Under the pieces are notes generated by a model. It worked only from the letters and a program-made list of their open reading frames with translations, had not been told where the DNA came from and made no database searches. Source: G963677915 sp963677915 (GTDB taxonomy: Bacteria > Bacillota > Clostridia > Lachnospirales > Vallitaleaceae). From it: a DNA stretch of 64,000 nucleotides. Numbering within the stretch: the stretch's first letter is position 1; every line of letters begins with the position of its first letter. Shown here piece after piece: positions 51,596 through 61,246 of this stretch. The position numbers and the translations under genes were made by a program. The DNA lies in contig CAXXGE010000033.1 in assembly GCA_963677915.2 (NCBI GenBank), forward strand, positions 1 to 64,000, read 5' to 3'.

Positions 51596-51623
51596 AGGAC
51601 AGCAGAGGGCATTATGAGTACCA
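51596..51623 (-). promoter_or_regulatory. Phage bipartite motif, copy 4, overlapping a hairpin
   Basis: Minus strand TGGTACTC (51616-51623), 13 bp, CTGTCCT (51596-51602), followed by TTGTATA. It overlaps a perfect 11-bp hairpin (51579-51589 with 51601-51611) and lies 6 bp after the sigma-like gene. Copies 3 and 4 are 68 bp apart in the same intergenic space. Confidence 0.58.
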
Positions 51624-51629
51624 AAACTA

Positions 51630-52145
51630 TTAGAAATCTTTCAGGCGTTCATGAAGCTCAGTAAACAGCTTTTTCTTTCTTTTATTAATGGCCTTTTGAG
51701 ATAAGCCAATATCCGCAGCGATGTCACGTTCAGATTTACCAAGGCTGAAGAGCTCGATGATACGACGGTTTTCAGGGTCCAGTTCGTCCAAAGCTGCAAA
51801 CAATTCTTCAAGAAGAAGTTTATCTGTAACAAGGTCAGCGATATCCAGGGAATCGGAAGCATCAAAGCCATCCATTGTTAACTTGTCCAGAGACAGAACG
51901 CTACCGGTTCTTTGTAAATTACATTTGCTGCAGTCCTCCATGCAGCGTTTGGTACGGCCTTTTCCATCGCTGATAACGCAGCGCTTTTCGCGCTCTTGGC
52001 GTTTGTGTTCGGCCCACAAGGGTTGCTTGTAGGCGCGATAGACCTCTTCGGTTACAGGGATTTGTTGCCCTTCGATTGTTAAGTGCCATGTACCGTTGTA
52101 ATAGTCTTTGTTCGTTGATTGACTTTGATTGTCATTGATTTGCAT
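51630..52145 (-). CDS. Sigma-70 region 4-like phage protein
   Basis: A 171-aa protein. The C-terminal 75 residues are a sigma factor region 4 helix-turn-helix: LDELDPENRRIIELFSLGKS, then IAADIGLSQKAINKRKKKLF. The N-terminal half contains a cysteine cluster (CVISDGKGRTKRCMEDCSKC) that could bind zinc. No region 2 is present, so it is an auxiliary regulator or minimal sigma. It is the first gene of the leftward phage transcript and a candidate user of the bipartite motif. Confidence 0.82.
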   Translation of the reverse strand: MQINDNQSQSTNKDYYNGTWHLTIEGQQIPVTEEVYRAYKQPLWAEHKRQEREKRCVISDGKGRTKRCMEDCSKCNLQRTGSVLSLDKLTMDGFDASDSLDIADLVTDKLLLEELFAALDELDPENRRIIELFSLGKSERDIAADIGLSQKAINKRKKKLFTELHERLKDF

Positions 52146-52168
52146 AAAAAATCTCCTTTCGACTGTTA

Positions 52169-52334
52169 CCGAAATGGAGAACTTTAAGGAATGACAAAAC
52201 AGACCACTTAGAGTGGGAAGCAGTCCTGTTGGATTTCTCCATTTCGGACTGCAACATCACTTCCGGTGATCTGTTGCAGATATGAAATTGTAGTTCTCAC
52301 AACACCGGAATACCCTGCAGGTGGCTGTTGTGAG
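52169..52334. other. Three consecutive hairpins upstream of the phage early operon
   Basis: Stem 1: CCGAAATGGAGAA (52169-52181) with TTCTCCATTTCGG (52235-52247), closing a 53-nt loop that itself holds CCAC/GTGG and AACAG/CTGTT pairs. Stem 2: CTGCAAC (52249-52255) with GTTGCAG (52273-52279). Stem 3: CTCACAAC (52296-52303) with GTTGTGAG (52327-52334). No gene seen. It may be a structured leader RNA or a regulator-binding region. Confidence 0.6.
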
Positions 52335-52396
52335 TGATATTAGAAAAACAATTTATCTGATAGCACAAATTTATTTTGGCGTTCTCAAATAATAAA

Positions 52397-52426
52397 TTGT
52401 TTATCTATAGAAAATAGGTGTATAAT
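52397..52426 (+). promoter_or_regulatory. Putative promoter of the defence operon
   Basis: TTGTTT (52397-52402), 18 bp, TATAAT (52421-52426). It would give a leader of about 130 nt before the GTG at 52564. Confidence 0.5.
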
Positions 52427-52498
52427 GTAAATATTATGATTGGATCAAAACATAATACTGACCTATGAATAAATTGTACTTGTAATAGTTAGAAAAGT

Positions 52499-52527
52499 AA
52501 TTGCCAGCAAATTGCCATGAAATTGCC
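52499..52527 (+). repeat. Three AATTGCC repeats with 11-bp period
   Basis: AATTGCC starts at 52499, 52510 and 52521, exactly one helical turn apart, 37 bp before the first defence gene. A possible regulator-binding array or leader element. Confidence 0.55.
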
Positions 52528-52563
52528 GTCATTTTTCTGGGTAAAATAATCGGAGGGTATTGA

Positions 52564-53764
52564 GTGAGAGAATTTAATATTTCATCGTTCATAAAGATAA
52601 TACAGAACGGTTTATCAGAAGATAATACTCAAGAAGCAACAGGTAGATTGCTGTTGGATTCTATAGCCAAACATGAAAATGTTTGCGTTGATGTTAGTGG
52701 TAAAATGATTACTAATTTGGTAAAAAGAAAAGCTGATGTTCATGAGGCAATCAAGACTGCTGCTGCGAAGGCAGAGATTACAGTGGCTGTTATTAATTAT
52801 TTTAAGGCAGAAGTTATCAAAAAAAATAAATCCCCATACTTCAGCAGATACTTTTCAAAATATTTTGAGAACTTTAGAGCTGGATGATTCGGTACCGATT
52901 AGCAAGATTGATGAATTGAAAAAGCTACACAATAAAGGGTTAATTGGTGAATATTTAGCTCTTTGTTTTTTATATGCAGTAAGTAGGCAAAACGCGTTGG
53001 GTGATGTGCCTGTAGAATTTTCGGATTTGCCTTTGTTGTCGGAAGTGGGAAATAAATGCCCGATATGTCATTTGCCGCTTGTAAGGACGATTAAAGGGAG
53101 GTCAGTAAAAAAGTATAAAATAGTCAAAGTATTCCCAGATGATTTAGATGCTACAACTTCAGATGAGTTTGTTGCAGCGAGAAAACCAGTAAAAAAGCTT
53201 GACTCTAATGATAACAAGCTTGCCCTGTGTGAAGAATGTGCAGAATCTTATGAATTACAACCAGAAGTAGATGAATACATTGAATTAAGTGGTTTAAAAG
53301 AACAATCATCGAAAAGCTATGCCATGCAACAGGAAATAGCAAAACTTGGACTTGAGGAAGAAATGATAGAGGTCATAGAGGCATTAGCGGATTTGAAAAA
53401 TATTGATAAAATAGAAAAGTTGTCGATGGATGCTCTCAAACTTGACGAAAAGATATTACCTGAAAATGCAATTTTGAAACATTCTTTGACAGAGAATGTA
53501 TTGACATATTATAAGTTTATTGAGAATATATTTTCTCAAATTGAAGTCGACGTGAATGGAAATTTTGGACTGATTGCCAACCAAATAAGTGTGACTTATA
53601 AAAAAATGGAAAAGACAGATAGGTCTCAAGATGAGATTGTTAATGACATCGCGATGTGGATTCACGAGACTACCAATATGGGATCAAGACATTTATTGGC
53701 ATGTCATATTATTGTGGCTTTTTTTGTTCAGAATTGTGAGGTGTTTTATGCGATTTCCAAGTAA
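52564..53764 (+). pseudogene. ABC-three-component system first protein, frameshifted at A8
   Basis: The GTG at 52564 (GGAGGG upstream) opens a frame (MREFNISSFIKIIQNGLSED through AEVIKK) that stops at 52887. One base shift in the A8 run (52819-52826) leads into INPHTSADTFQNILRTLELD and a second frame running to 53764, giving about 399 aa in all. A CPIC ... LCEEC pair (about residues 150-210) suggests a treble-clef or zinc ribbon. Its place before a small middle component and a DUF2326 ATPase fits the ABC-3C defence class. It may be a real mutation, slippage-controlled expression or a sequencing error. Confidence 0.72.
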
Positions 53765-53987
53765 AGTGACTCCTTATAGAGAAAGTATTATGGCCCAGTT
53801 TCCTGTGGTTCTCTCATATCTTGAAAAAGAAGAAATGTCACCTTCTGATTTATATGAAAAAGTAAAGCGAAAAGTGACTAACGTTGCTGAATTAGTAGAA
53901 ATATTAGATTGTTTATTTGTATTAGGGCGCATTGAATTATTAAATGGTGAGGGGATGTTAAGATATGTTGAAGATGATACGTTGTGA
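53748..53987 (+). CDS. ABC-three-component system middle component (MC6-like)
   Basis: A 79-aa winged-helix-like protein: KVTPYRESIMAQFPVVLSYL, SPSDLYEKVKRKVTNVAELV, then EILDCLFVLGRIELLNGEGM. This matches the small middle components that accompany DUF2326 ATPases. ATG at 53748 after GAGGTG, overlapping the end of the previous gene by 17 bp and the ATPase gene by 23 bp, so all three are translationally coupled. Confidence 0.75.
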   Translation: MRFPSKVTPYRESIMAQFPVVLSYLEKEEMSPSDLYEKVKRKVTNVAELVEILDCLFVLGRIELLNGEGMLRYVEDDTL

Positions 53988-55608
53988 TAAATTCATTGAA
54001 GAAGGATATATACGGCCAGCAATAGAATTTCATAAAGGATTGAATACAATAATGGGTAGTGATACAGGATCTAATTCAATTGGGAAGTCGACATTCCTAA
54101 TGATTTTGGATTTTGTATTTGGTGGCGAAGATTATATTAAGATTTCTGCAGATGTCCAAGAAGAAGTTAGAGTACATACTATAGAATTCATTTTTCATTT
54201 TGAAGGTGATAAAAAGTCTTATTACTTTGCTCGATCTACAGGAGACTATTCTGTTGTGAATGTATGCGATAATGAGTTTAATCCTCAAAAATCAATTTCA
54301 ATAGAAAAGTATAAAGCGTTTTTGGCAAAGAAATATGGATTGAATTTACCTGGATTAACCTTTCGTAGTGCAGTAAGCAGATTTTTTAGAGTTTATGGGA
54401 GGGATACAAGGGATGAAAAAAATCCATTAAGAAATTATTCGGGGGAAGGTGACAAATCCCAAATTGAAGAATTGCTGAAATTATTTAATAAATATGCAGC
54501 AGTTGAAGAGAGAACCAAATTATTTAATGCTGCTAAGGATGAAGAAACCGCTTTTCGTTTAGCTAGAAAATATCAGTATGTTACTTCGGTTCCAAATAAA
54601 ACGACATATAACGAAAATGTTAAGAGGATCGTAGAACTTCAAGATGAAGCAAGTGAATTGGCCAATAGTAGCTCGAGAGGCTTGCTTGACATGGATTCAA
54701 TTCAAGTTCAGCGATTATCAGAGATTAAACACCAGTTGTCAAATTTCAAACGTCAACGAACAAGGTTAATAGCTCAGAAGAAAAGATCTGAGTCTGATAG
54801 AGATTTTACAAAACATAAGTTTCAAAAAGACTATGCTGATTTATTGCAATTCTTCCCAGAAGTGAAGGTAGAAAGATTAGAGGAGATTGAAAACTTTCAT
54901 AGACAACTAACTAATATTCTAAAGAAAGAATTTAAAGAAAATACAGACAGTATTCAGGCAATGATCGATTTGGCATCTTCAGAAATCAAAGAACTAGAGA
55001 TCCAGATAAATGATATAAGCAACATTCCAAATGTTTCACAAGCTATTTTAGATAAATATGCCCAAGTTCAAAGAGAATTGCAGCATTTAAAAGAGGCAAA
55101 TGAAAATTATGAAAAAGTCGATGAGCTTAAAGAAAAGAAGAAAATGCTGAATGATGCTTTGAATGCGTTGGTAGTAGAGGTAATTAGTGTATTACAACAG
55201 GAAATAAATGAAATAATGAGAGAATTGAATGACTACATCTATGATGGTAGAAAAACTGCGCCAATAATAACAATAAAAGATGCAAGTCATTATGATTTCT
55301 ATACTCCAAAAGACACAGGGACTGGTTCGCAATACAAAGGGCTTGTAGTTTTTGATTTGGCTGCACTAAAAATGACTTCGCTTCCAGTGTTAGTTCATGA
55401 TTCAGTGCTGTTAAAACAGATAGAAGATGAAGCATTGGAAAAAATACTCGAATTATATGATGAATCACCGAAACAAGTATTTATTGCTTTGGATAAAGGG
55501 CGTTCATATACGCAACGTTCACAGACTATATTGGATCAAACAAAGGTTTTGCAACTCTATCCTGGCGGTGGAGAGTTGTTTGGTCGTTCATGGAATGAAA
55601 CCAGATAG
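53965..55608 (+). CDS. DUF2326 ABC-type ATPase of an ABC-three-component system
   Basis: A 547-aa SMC/RecN-like ATPase. Walker A lies in GLNTIMGSDTGSNSIGKSTF (about residues 24-43). A long coiled coil occupies about 180-410 (KHQLSNFKRQRTRLIAQKKR, QVQRELQHLKEANENYEKVD). The C-terminal DUF2326 region has VVFDLAALKMTSLPVLVHDS (about 450-470; Walker B-like, H at the loop) and QVFIALDKGRSYT. ABC-3C systems are predicted conflict or anti-phage modules in which the ATPase senses foreign DNA. The frame is intact. Confidence 0.85.
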   Translation: MLKMIRCDKFIEEGYIRPAIEFHKGLNTIMGSDTGSNSIGKSTFLMILDFVFGGEDYIKISADVQEEVRVHTIEFIFHFEGDKKSYYFARSTGDYSVVNVCDNEFNPQKSISIEKYKAFLAKKYGLNLPGLTFRSAVSRFFRVYGRDTRDEKNPLRNYSGEGDKSQIEELLKLFNKYAAVEERTKLFNAAKDEETAFRLARKYQYVTSVPNKTTYNENVKRIVELQDEASELANSSSRGLLDMDSIQVQRLSEIKHQLSNFKRQRTRLIAQKKRSESDRDFTKHKFQKDYADLLQFFPEVKVERLEEIENFHRQLTNILKKEFKENTDSIQAMIDLASSEIKELEIQINDISNIPNVSQAILDKYAQVQRELQHLKEANENYEKVDELKEKKKMLNDALNALVVEVISVLQQEINEIMRELNDYIYDGRKTAPIITIKDASHYDFYTPKDTGTGSQYKGLVVFDLAALKMTSLPVLVHDSVLLKQIEDEALEKILELYDESPKQVFIALDKGRSYTQRSQTILDQTKVLQLYPGGGELFGRSWNETR

Positions 55609-55638
55609 TGTTGTCTCAAGTAGAATATGGAGGTAATT

Positions 55639-55854
55639 ATGCGATTTAGTTATAATAAATTGTGGAAAATGCTTATTGATAAAAATATGAATAAACAAGA
55701 TTTAAGAAATCTTAGTGGTGTTAGCTCAACATCAATTGCAAAACTTGGCAAAGGAGCGAATATCAATACTGATGTTTTGTTACGTATATGCATTGCATTG
55801 AAGTGTGATGTTGGAGACATTATGGAATTAGTTACAGATGAAAAGGAGGTGTGA
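55639..55854 (+). CDS. Small XRE-family regulator
   Basis: A 71-aa Cro/C1-type helix-turn-helix protein (YozG-like): LWKMLIDKNMNKQDLRNLSG, STSIAKLGKGANINTDVLLR, then CDVGDIMELV. ATG at 55639 after GGAGG. It begins 30 bp after the ATPase stop and ends 3 bp before the helicase start, so it is a likely controller of the helicase-methylase operon, which it precedes directly. Such regulators often lead defence operons. Confidence 0.85.
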   Translation: MRFSYNKLWKMLIDKNMNKQDLRNLSGVSSTSIAKLGKGANINTDVLLRICIALKCDVGDIMELVTDEKEV

Positions 55855-58331
55855 TGAATGGCGCGCCTTGAAGATATAACTATTGGGAGTAGTATAACCG
55901 GTATTACTGGAAATCAACAGGTTAGTATTGTTGCTGTAAAGTGGCACGGAACAAATGCGATGACAGTCACATTTAAGAATTCAGCAGGAAATGTAGCAGA
56001 ACAAATATTATATCGGGAAGATGAAGAAAGAATCAACGTAGAAGATGGAAGTTTGCCATGGAGCTTTGATGCAGATGCGAATATGCTCAGATTAACATCG
56101 GAAGCATATCGTATTCATCTAGCTCATATTTTTGATCCCTATCTTGCTGTACATACGTCTGCAATTGAACCGTTGCCACATCAAATCTCAGCAGTATATC
56201 AAGAAATGCTGCCGAGATTACCTTTGAGATATATTCTTGCAGATGATCCGGGTGCTGGAAAAACGATTATGACGGGATTGTTCCTAAAAGAGTTGCTTGT
56301 GCGTGGAGATCTGAAACGATGTATGATTGTATCTCCTGGTAATTTAGCTGAGCAGTGGCAGGATGAACTATTTCGTAAATTTAATTTACGGTTTGAAATT
56401 CTAACTAATGACCGGATAGAATCATCTGTTACGGGGAATGTGTTTACAGAGGCGAATTTGTGTATTGTACGATTGGATAAGTTATCGAGAAATGAAGATA
56501 TTCAGGCAAAGCTAAGAGTAACAGACTGGGATTTGATTGTATGTGATGAGGCACACAAAATGTCCGCTACCGTTTGGGGTGGCGAAATCAAATATACGAA
56601 AAGATTTCAATTAGGACGATTACTTTCATCGATTACACGTCACTTCTTACTTTTGACAGCGACACCACATAATGGTAAAGAAGAAGATTTTCAACTTTTT
56701 ATGTCACTCATTGATCAAGATCGTTTTGAAGGAGTAGTAAGAAGTGGAAGTCAAGCTGTTGATGTTACAGATGTCATGCGTAGACTTGTGAAAGAAGATT
56801 TGCTTAAATTTGATGGAACGCCATTGTTTCCTGAAAGGATTGCATATACAGTTAATTATGATCTTTCACCTAAAGAAGCAGCACTATATACTGCAGTTAC
56901 AGATTATGTACAGGAAGAGTTTAATCGTGCAGATCAATTAAATAATGAACGTAAAACGACTGTTGGTTTTGCATTGACCATATTACAGCGTCGCTTAGCT
57001 TCCTCTCCCGAAGCGATTTATCAATCTATAAAAAGACGCCGTGAACGGTTGGAGAATCGATTAGCTGAGGAACGACTTGGTAAGCGAGCTGCAGAATACA
57101 GTTTTCAGAATTATGATGATTATGACGATGATGATTTACCTTCATCTGAATTAGAAGATACTGAAGAAATGGTTGTAGATCAAGCGACTGCTGCTCAAAC
57201 CATAGCAGAACTTGAATTGGAAATTACGACTTTAAAAAAGCTTGAAAGAATGGCAAATGATGTCCGTCAGAGTGGTGAAGATCGAAAATGGGATGAGCTT
57301 TCAAAACTTCTTCAGGATAACAGCAACATGTTCGGTAATGATGGTATGCGAGAAAAACTAATAATATTTACCGAACATAAGGATACACTTCAATATCTTA
57401 CTGATAAAATTCGATCATTACTGGGTAATGAAGAAGCAGTTGTCAATATTCATGGAGGAATCCTTCGTGACGAGAGAAGAAAAGTAGAAGAATTATTTAG
57501 GCAAGACAAGGAAGTAAGAATTCTGATTGCAACAGACGCGGCTGGTGAAGGTATAAACTTGCAAAGGGCACATTTGATGGTTAATTACGACTTACCGTGG
57601 AATCCTAACCGTTTAGAACAGCGATTTGGACGTATACATCGTATTGGTCAGACGGAAGTGTGCCATCTATGGAATTTAGTATCTCAAGAAACTCGTGAAG
57701 GGATGGTGTTCCAACGACTGTTTGAGAAGTTGGAACAAGAACGAGAATCTCTTAGAGGAAAAGTTTTTGATGTTCTGGGTAAGCTTACTTTTAATAACAA
57801 ATCATTAAAAGATTTGCTCATTGAAGCGGTGAGATACAATAATCAAGAGGATGTTAGAAAGCGCCTATACGAAGTGGTGGATCATTCGCTAGACCGTGAA
57901 ACTCTTCAAAAACTTCTTGATGAAAATGCGTTAACTGAAGATGCAATGGATGTGAGCCAAGTTACATCAATACGTGAAGATATGGAGAGAATGGAAGCTC
58001 ATAGATTGCAACCACATTTTATTGAAGCATTTTTTATTGAGGCATTCCAGAATGTTGGAGGAAAGATACGTCCTAGAGAAAAAGGCAGATATGAGATAAC
58101 CACGGTACCATTTGCTGTGCGAAACCGGAAGTTGTCAAGGTAGTTGTCCGATTTATTGAAAAGTTTCCGCTTATTTATTCCACGGTCCTGTTGACAACGA
58201 GCCTCTGCGGGCATGTCTCCAGCCATCGTCAGCATCCCCCTAAAAAGATGGGGATGCCCGCCGTAGCAGGCTTACATGCCCACCCTCATTGTCAACAGGC
58301 TTTCGCGGCATAAAGTAGCTATAGGGCGGCA

Positions 58332-59411
58332 TCAGGCAGTTGCCGATTTACTGGATGTATCGTGTACAGCTTTTTCAGGATTTAACCATACCTGCTTTTC
58401 GATAGACCAATCCCTTGTATCACCGGCCCATCTGTTGGGGTTCTTAAGCCGGGCGGTTTTATAGACCAGATCGCGCTTGGCGAGAATACTTAGGCCATGG
58501 TCTTTGGAGTGTCTCTGGTTGGGCGTCAGGAACTTGATCCCACTGTGTCTGTGGTTGTTGTTGTACCAATCCACGAAATCGTGGACCCATTCACGGGCTT
58601 CGTTGATGGTCTTGAAGCCTTTTGGCTGGTAATTACACCGGTATTTCAAAGTCTTGAACAGGCTTTCTGCATATGGATTGTCATTGCTGACACGCGGCCT
58701 GCTTCTGGAAGGCGTAATGCCCAAGTTGTAGAGCGTTTCAAGCATAGTAGCACCCTTCATGGGTGAACCATTGTCCGAATGCAGCACCAAGGGATGTTGC
58801 CTGTTGACCAGATTTTCTGCGATAATGGCCCGGCGAATAAGTTCGCTTGCATTTTCAGCAGATTCGGCCTCCCATACTTCCCATGCGATGATTTTCCTGC
58901 TGAACAGATCGGAGATCATGTACAGATAATAGTGACGTCCTTTGACAGGTCCATTCAGGTAGGTGATGTCCCAGGTGTAAACTCGATTGGGTGCTGTTGC
59001 TACATGTGTTGAAATTTCCCGCTTAACCGGCTCTTTGCTGCGGCCCCGGTGTTGCAGTTGCTTTGCTTCTCTTAGAACACGATAAAAGGTTGATTCCGAT
59101 GCTATATAGATGCCCCTGTCAGCCAGTATCGGCACAATCTGGCTTGGCGGCAGATTGCTGAACTCAGGCAGATTGACCACCTTCAGTATTTGTTCGACCT
59201 CTTCATCCGAAAGCTTGTTATGTGGCTCGGGATGAACAGCGATGGTGCGCTTATCGATATGCTGCTGGTGTTCTTCGAAGGACTCCCGCCAACGATTATA
59301 GGTTCTTGTACTGATTTCGGCTTCTTCACAAGCGATGGAGAGACGAGCGCCGGCTTCCACAGCTTCCACTATGAGATCCATCACTTTTTTGCGCAACTCG
59401 GGTTCTGTCAT
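58332..59411 (-). CDS. IS3-family transposase OrfB (DDE integrase)
   Basis: A 359-aa transposase catalytic subunit. The N-terminus carries a helix-turn-helix (SIACEEAEISTRTYNRWRES). The rve integrase core has the first Asp in RVYTWDITYLNGPVKGRHYY (about 143), the second in LVLHSDNGSPMKGA (about 203) and the Glu in NPYAESLFKTLKYR (about 238), a full DDE triad. It starts with ATG overlapping the OrfA stop (ATGA), so expression is by coupling and no frameshift is needed. Full length. Confidence 0.94.
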   Translation of the reverse strand: MTEPELRKKVMDLIVEAVEAGARLSIACEEAEISTRTYNRWRESFEEHQQHIDKRTIAVHPEPHNKLSDEEVEQILKVVNLPEFSNLPPSQIVPILADRGIYIASESTFYRVLREAKQLQHRGRSKEPVKREISTHVATAPNRVYTWDITYLNGPVKGRHYYLYMISDLFSRKIIAWEVWEAESAENASELIRRAIIAENLVNRQHPLVLHSDNGSPMKGATMLETLYNLGITPSRSRPRVSNDNPYAESLFKTLKYRCNYQPKGFKTINEAREWVHDFVDWYNNNHRHSGIKFLTPNQRHSKDHGLSILAKRDLVYKTARLKNPNRWAGDTRDWSIEKQVWLNPEKAVHDTSSKSATA

Positions 59412-59902
59412 TCTTCCGCGTCGTCGTTCCCCAGTAACGCATCCAGCTTTTTTCTAAGTACCAGAATGGCAGCTGTTTCTGCCAATGCTTTTTCTTTACG
59501 TTGAAGTTCCTTTTGCAGGGCTCTGATTTCCTTATCTTTGGACTTCATTTCCTTGTTAAGACGGGAAGCTTCTTCAGCAACACCGCCGTTGGCCTGCATG
59601 CAGGCATCTTTCCAGTCCTTGACCTGCTCGGGGTATAGCCCTTTTGAGCGGCAGTACTTGGAAAGTTCGGCTTCATTCATGCTCGTCGTTTCCAAGACTA
59701 TCATGAATTTTTCCTGGCTGCTCCACCGATCGGTATCACTCGTTTTCAATGGCTCGCCTGACGACATGTGTTTCTTTTTCCATTTGTTTAGTGTCGCAAT
59801 GCTGACATTTGTTTCCTTGGATATTTTGGAAACCGGTTCGCTGTTTGGCGGCAGCATCCTGGCAATCATTTTCTCTTTGAATTCTTTGCTGTAACTTGTC
59901 AT
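59408..59902 (-). CDS. IS3-family transposase OrfA
   Basis: A 164-aa DNA-binding subunit. Two helix-turn-helix motifs: SKISKETNVSIATLNKWKKK (about residues 22-41) and LSKYCRSKGLYPEQVKDWKD (about 79-98), then a leucine-rich coiled coil (EMKSKDKEIRALQKELQRKE) for contact with OrfB. Ends GNDDAEE just over the OrfB start. Belongs to the IS element within the helicase gene. Confidence 0.92.
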   Translation of the reverse strand: MTSYSKEFKEKMIARMLPPNSEPVSKISKETNVSIATLNKWKKKHMSSGEPLKTSDTDRWSSQEKFMIVLETTSMNEAELSKYCRSKGLYPEQVKDWKDACMQANGGVAEEASRLNKEMKSKDKEIRALQKELQRKEKALAETAAILVLRKKLDALLGNDDAEE

Positions 59903-61246
59903 GTGTTGTGTCCCTCCGTCTTCTTAAGACTACAATATACTATTTTCTCAACTACATGACAACTAGTCTAACACCTAGGGAAACCGCGATATGCAAATTG
60001 GTTTTGGAGAACCTGTATTACAAAGATATGAACGTGTGTGCTTTGATAAATCATATAGTAATCTACAAGGACTGCCACAAGCTGCACTTATTGCGCCAGG
60101 ACATCCGTTGCTAGAAGCAACAATAGATCTTATACGAGAAAGAAACATTGATGTTTTAAAACGAGGAGCTGTTTTTGTAGATGATAATGATTTTGGCACA
60201 GACGCACGACTCCTTTTCTATATTGAGGATTCAGTGCAAGATGGTGTAATACTACCGAACGGGAGTAAAAGAATCATTTCAAGACATATTCATTTTGTCG
60301 AAATTAAAGAGGATGGTACGACAATGAACACTGGATATGCTCCATATCTGGATTACCGTTCTGCTGACAAAGAAGAGCAAGATGCAGTCAGATCATTTTT
60401 AAATACTCAACAGTGGCTACAGAATAATGTAGAAGATGTAGCTGTTGGATATGCTATTTCAGAAGTAATACCATCCCATGTATCTGAAGTTAGAGCGCGT
60501 AAAACAAAACTTATTGATAAGACTGCCAAAGCAGTAAAAGAAAGATTGACATCTGAGATACAATATTGGGATTTTCGTGCTGCGGATTTGAAGATGAAAG
60601 AATCTGCTGGAAAGGTTAATGCAAAGCAAAATTCGAAAATGGCTAGCAGAAGAGCAGAAGAACTTGAAGCGCGTATGCAAAGAAGGTTAGCAGAGCTAGA
60701 ATCTGAGAAGCTTATTTCCGCAATGCCACCTGTAATTGTTGGTGGAGCAATTGTTGTTCCTATAGGATTGATGAATAAACTTACTGGCAAACCAAATACT
60801 TTTAGTGTAGATGTTGCTGCTAGGAAAGTTGTTGAACAAGCTGCAATGAATGCTGTCACAGAAATTGAAATGTCATTTGGGTATATTCCAAAAGATGTAA
60901 GTGCAGAAAAAGTTGGATATGATATTGAATCTCAGATTCCAAAGTCATTACAAAGCGCGAATGTATCAACACTTCGCTTTATTGAAGTTAAGGGGAGAGC
61001 GAAGGGAGCAAGTACAGTGACCGTCAGCAAAAATGAGATACTTACGGCATTGAATAAGCCAGAAGAGTATATTCTTGCTATAGTTGAAGTTGATGGAATA
61101 AAAACAAAAACTATTTATTTGAAAAATCCATTTAGAGTGCGTCCTGATTTTGCAGCTACAAGTATAAACTACGATATTTTAGATTTGATAAATGGTGCAG
61201 AGATATTGCTGCAGAAAGGTTAAATATATGGAATATAAGAAGAAAT

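Larger units (their letters stand above)
58128..59979 (-). mobile_element. IS3-family insertion sequence
   Basis: About 1.85 kb inserted in the helicase gene. GAAACCG occurs on both sides (58121-58127 and 59980-59986), of which 3-7 bp may be the target duplication. Subterminal inverted repeats are AGTTGTCA-AG-GTAGTTG at the left and AGTTGTCA-TGTAGTTG at the right. The right end has about 15 bp outside this repeat with no counterpart on the left, so the left end may be short. The interior has orfA and orfB, plus hairpin sequence at 58195-58300. Confidence 0.82.
55858..61223 (+). pseudogene. SNF2-family helicase with DUF3883 domain, split by IS3 element
   Basis: The N-terminal part (55858-58127) has Walker A YILADDPGAGKTIMTGLFLK (about residues 117-136), Walker B VCDEAHKMS, TATPHNGKEEDF, and helicase C motifs ATDAAGEGINLQRAHLMVNY and NRLEQRFGRIHRIGQ. 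After the IS, the frame resumes at 59987 as DMQIGFGEPVLQRYERV and ends with a DUF3883 domain, RFIEVKGRAKGASTVTVSKN. Joining 58127 to 59987 gives exactly 1169 codons including stop. Long SNF2/DUF3883 helicases with DUF1156 methylases occur in predicted defence operons; class 1 DISARM is a related alternative. Confidence 0.88.

Noticed and set aside
52169..52334. CRISPR-like repeats
   Set aside because: The three stems have different sequences and there are no direct repeats or spacers; no cas genes. No CRISPR array is seen anywhere in the window.
52736..53764. Independent gene in the second frame of the ABC-3C first protein
   Set aside because: Its first 30 residues are low-complexity out-of-frame sequence, and there is no ribosome site; the frameshift at A8 explains it better.
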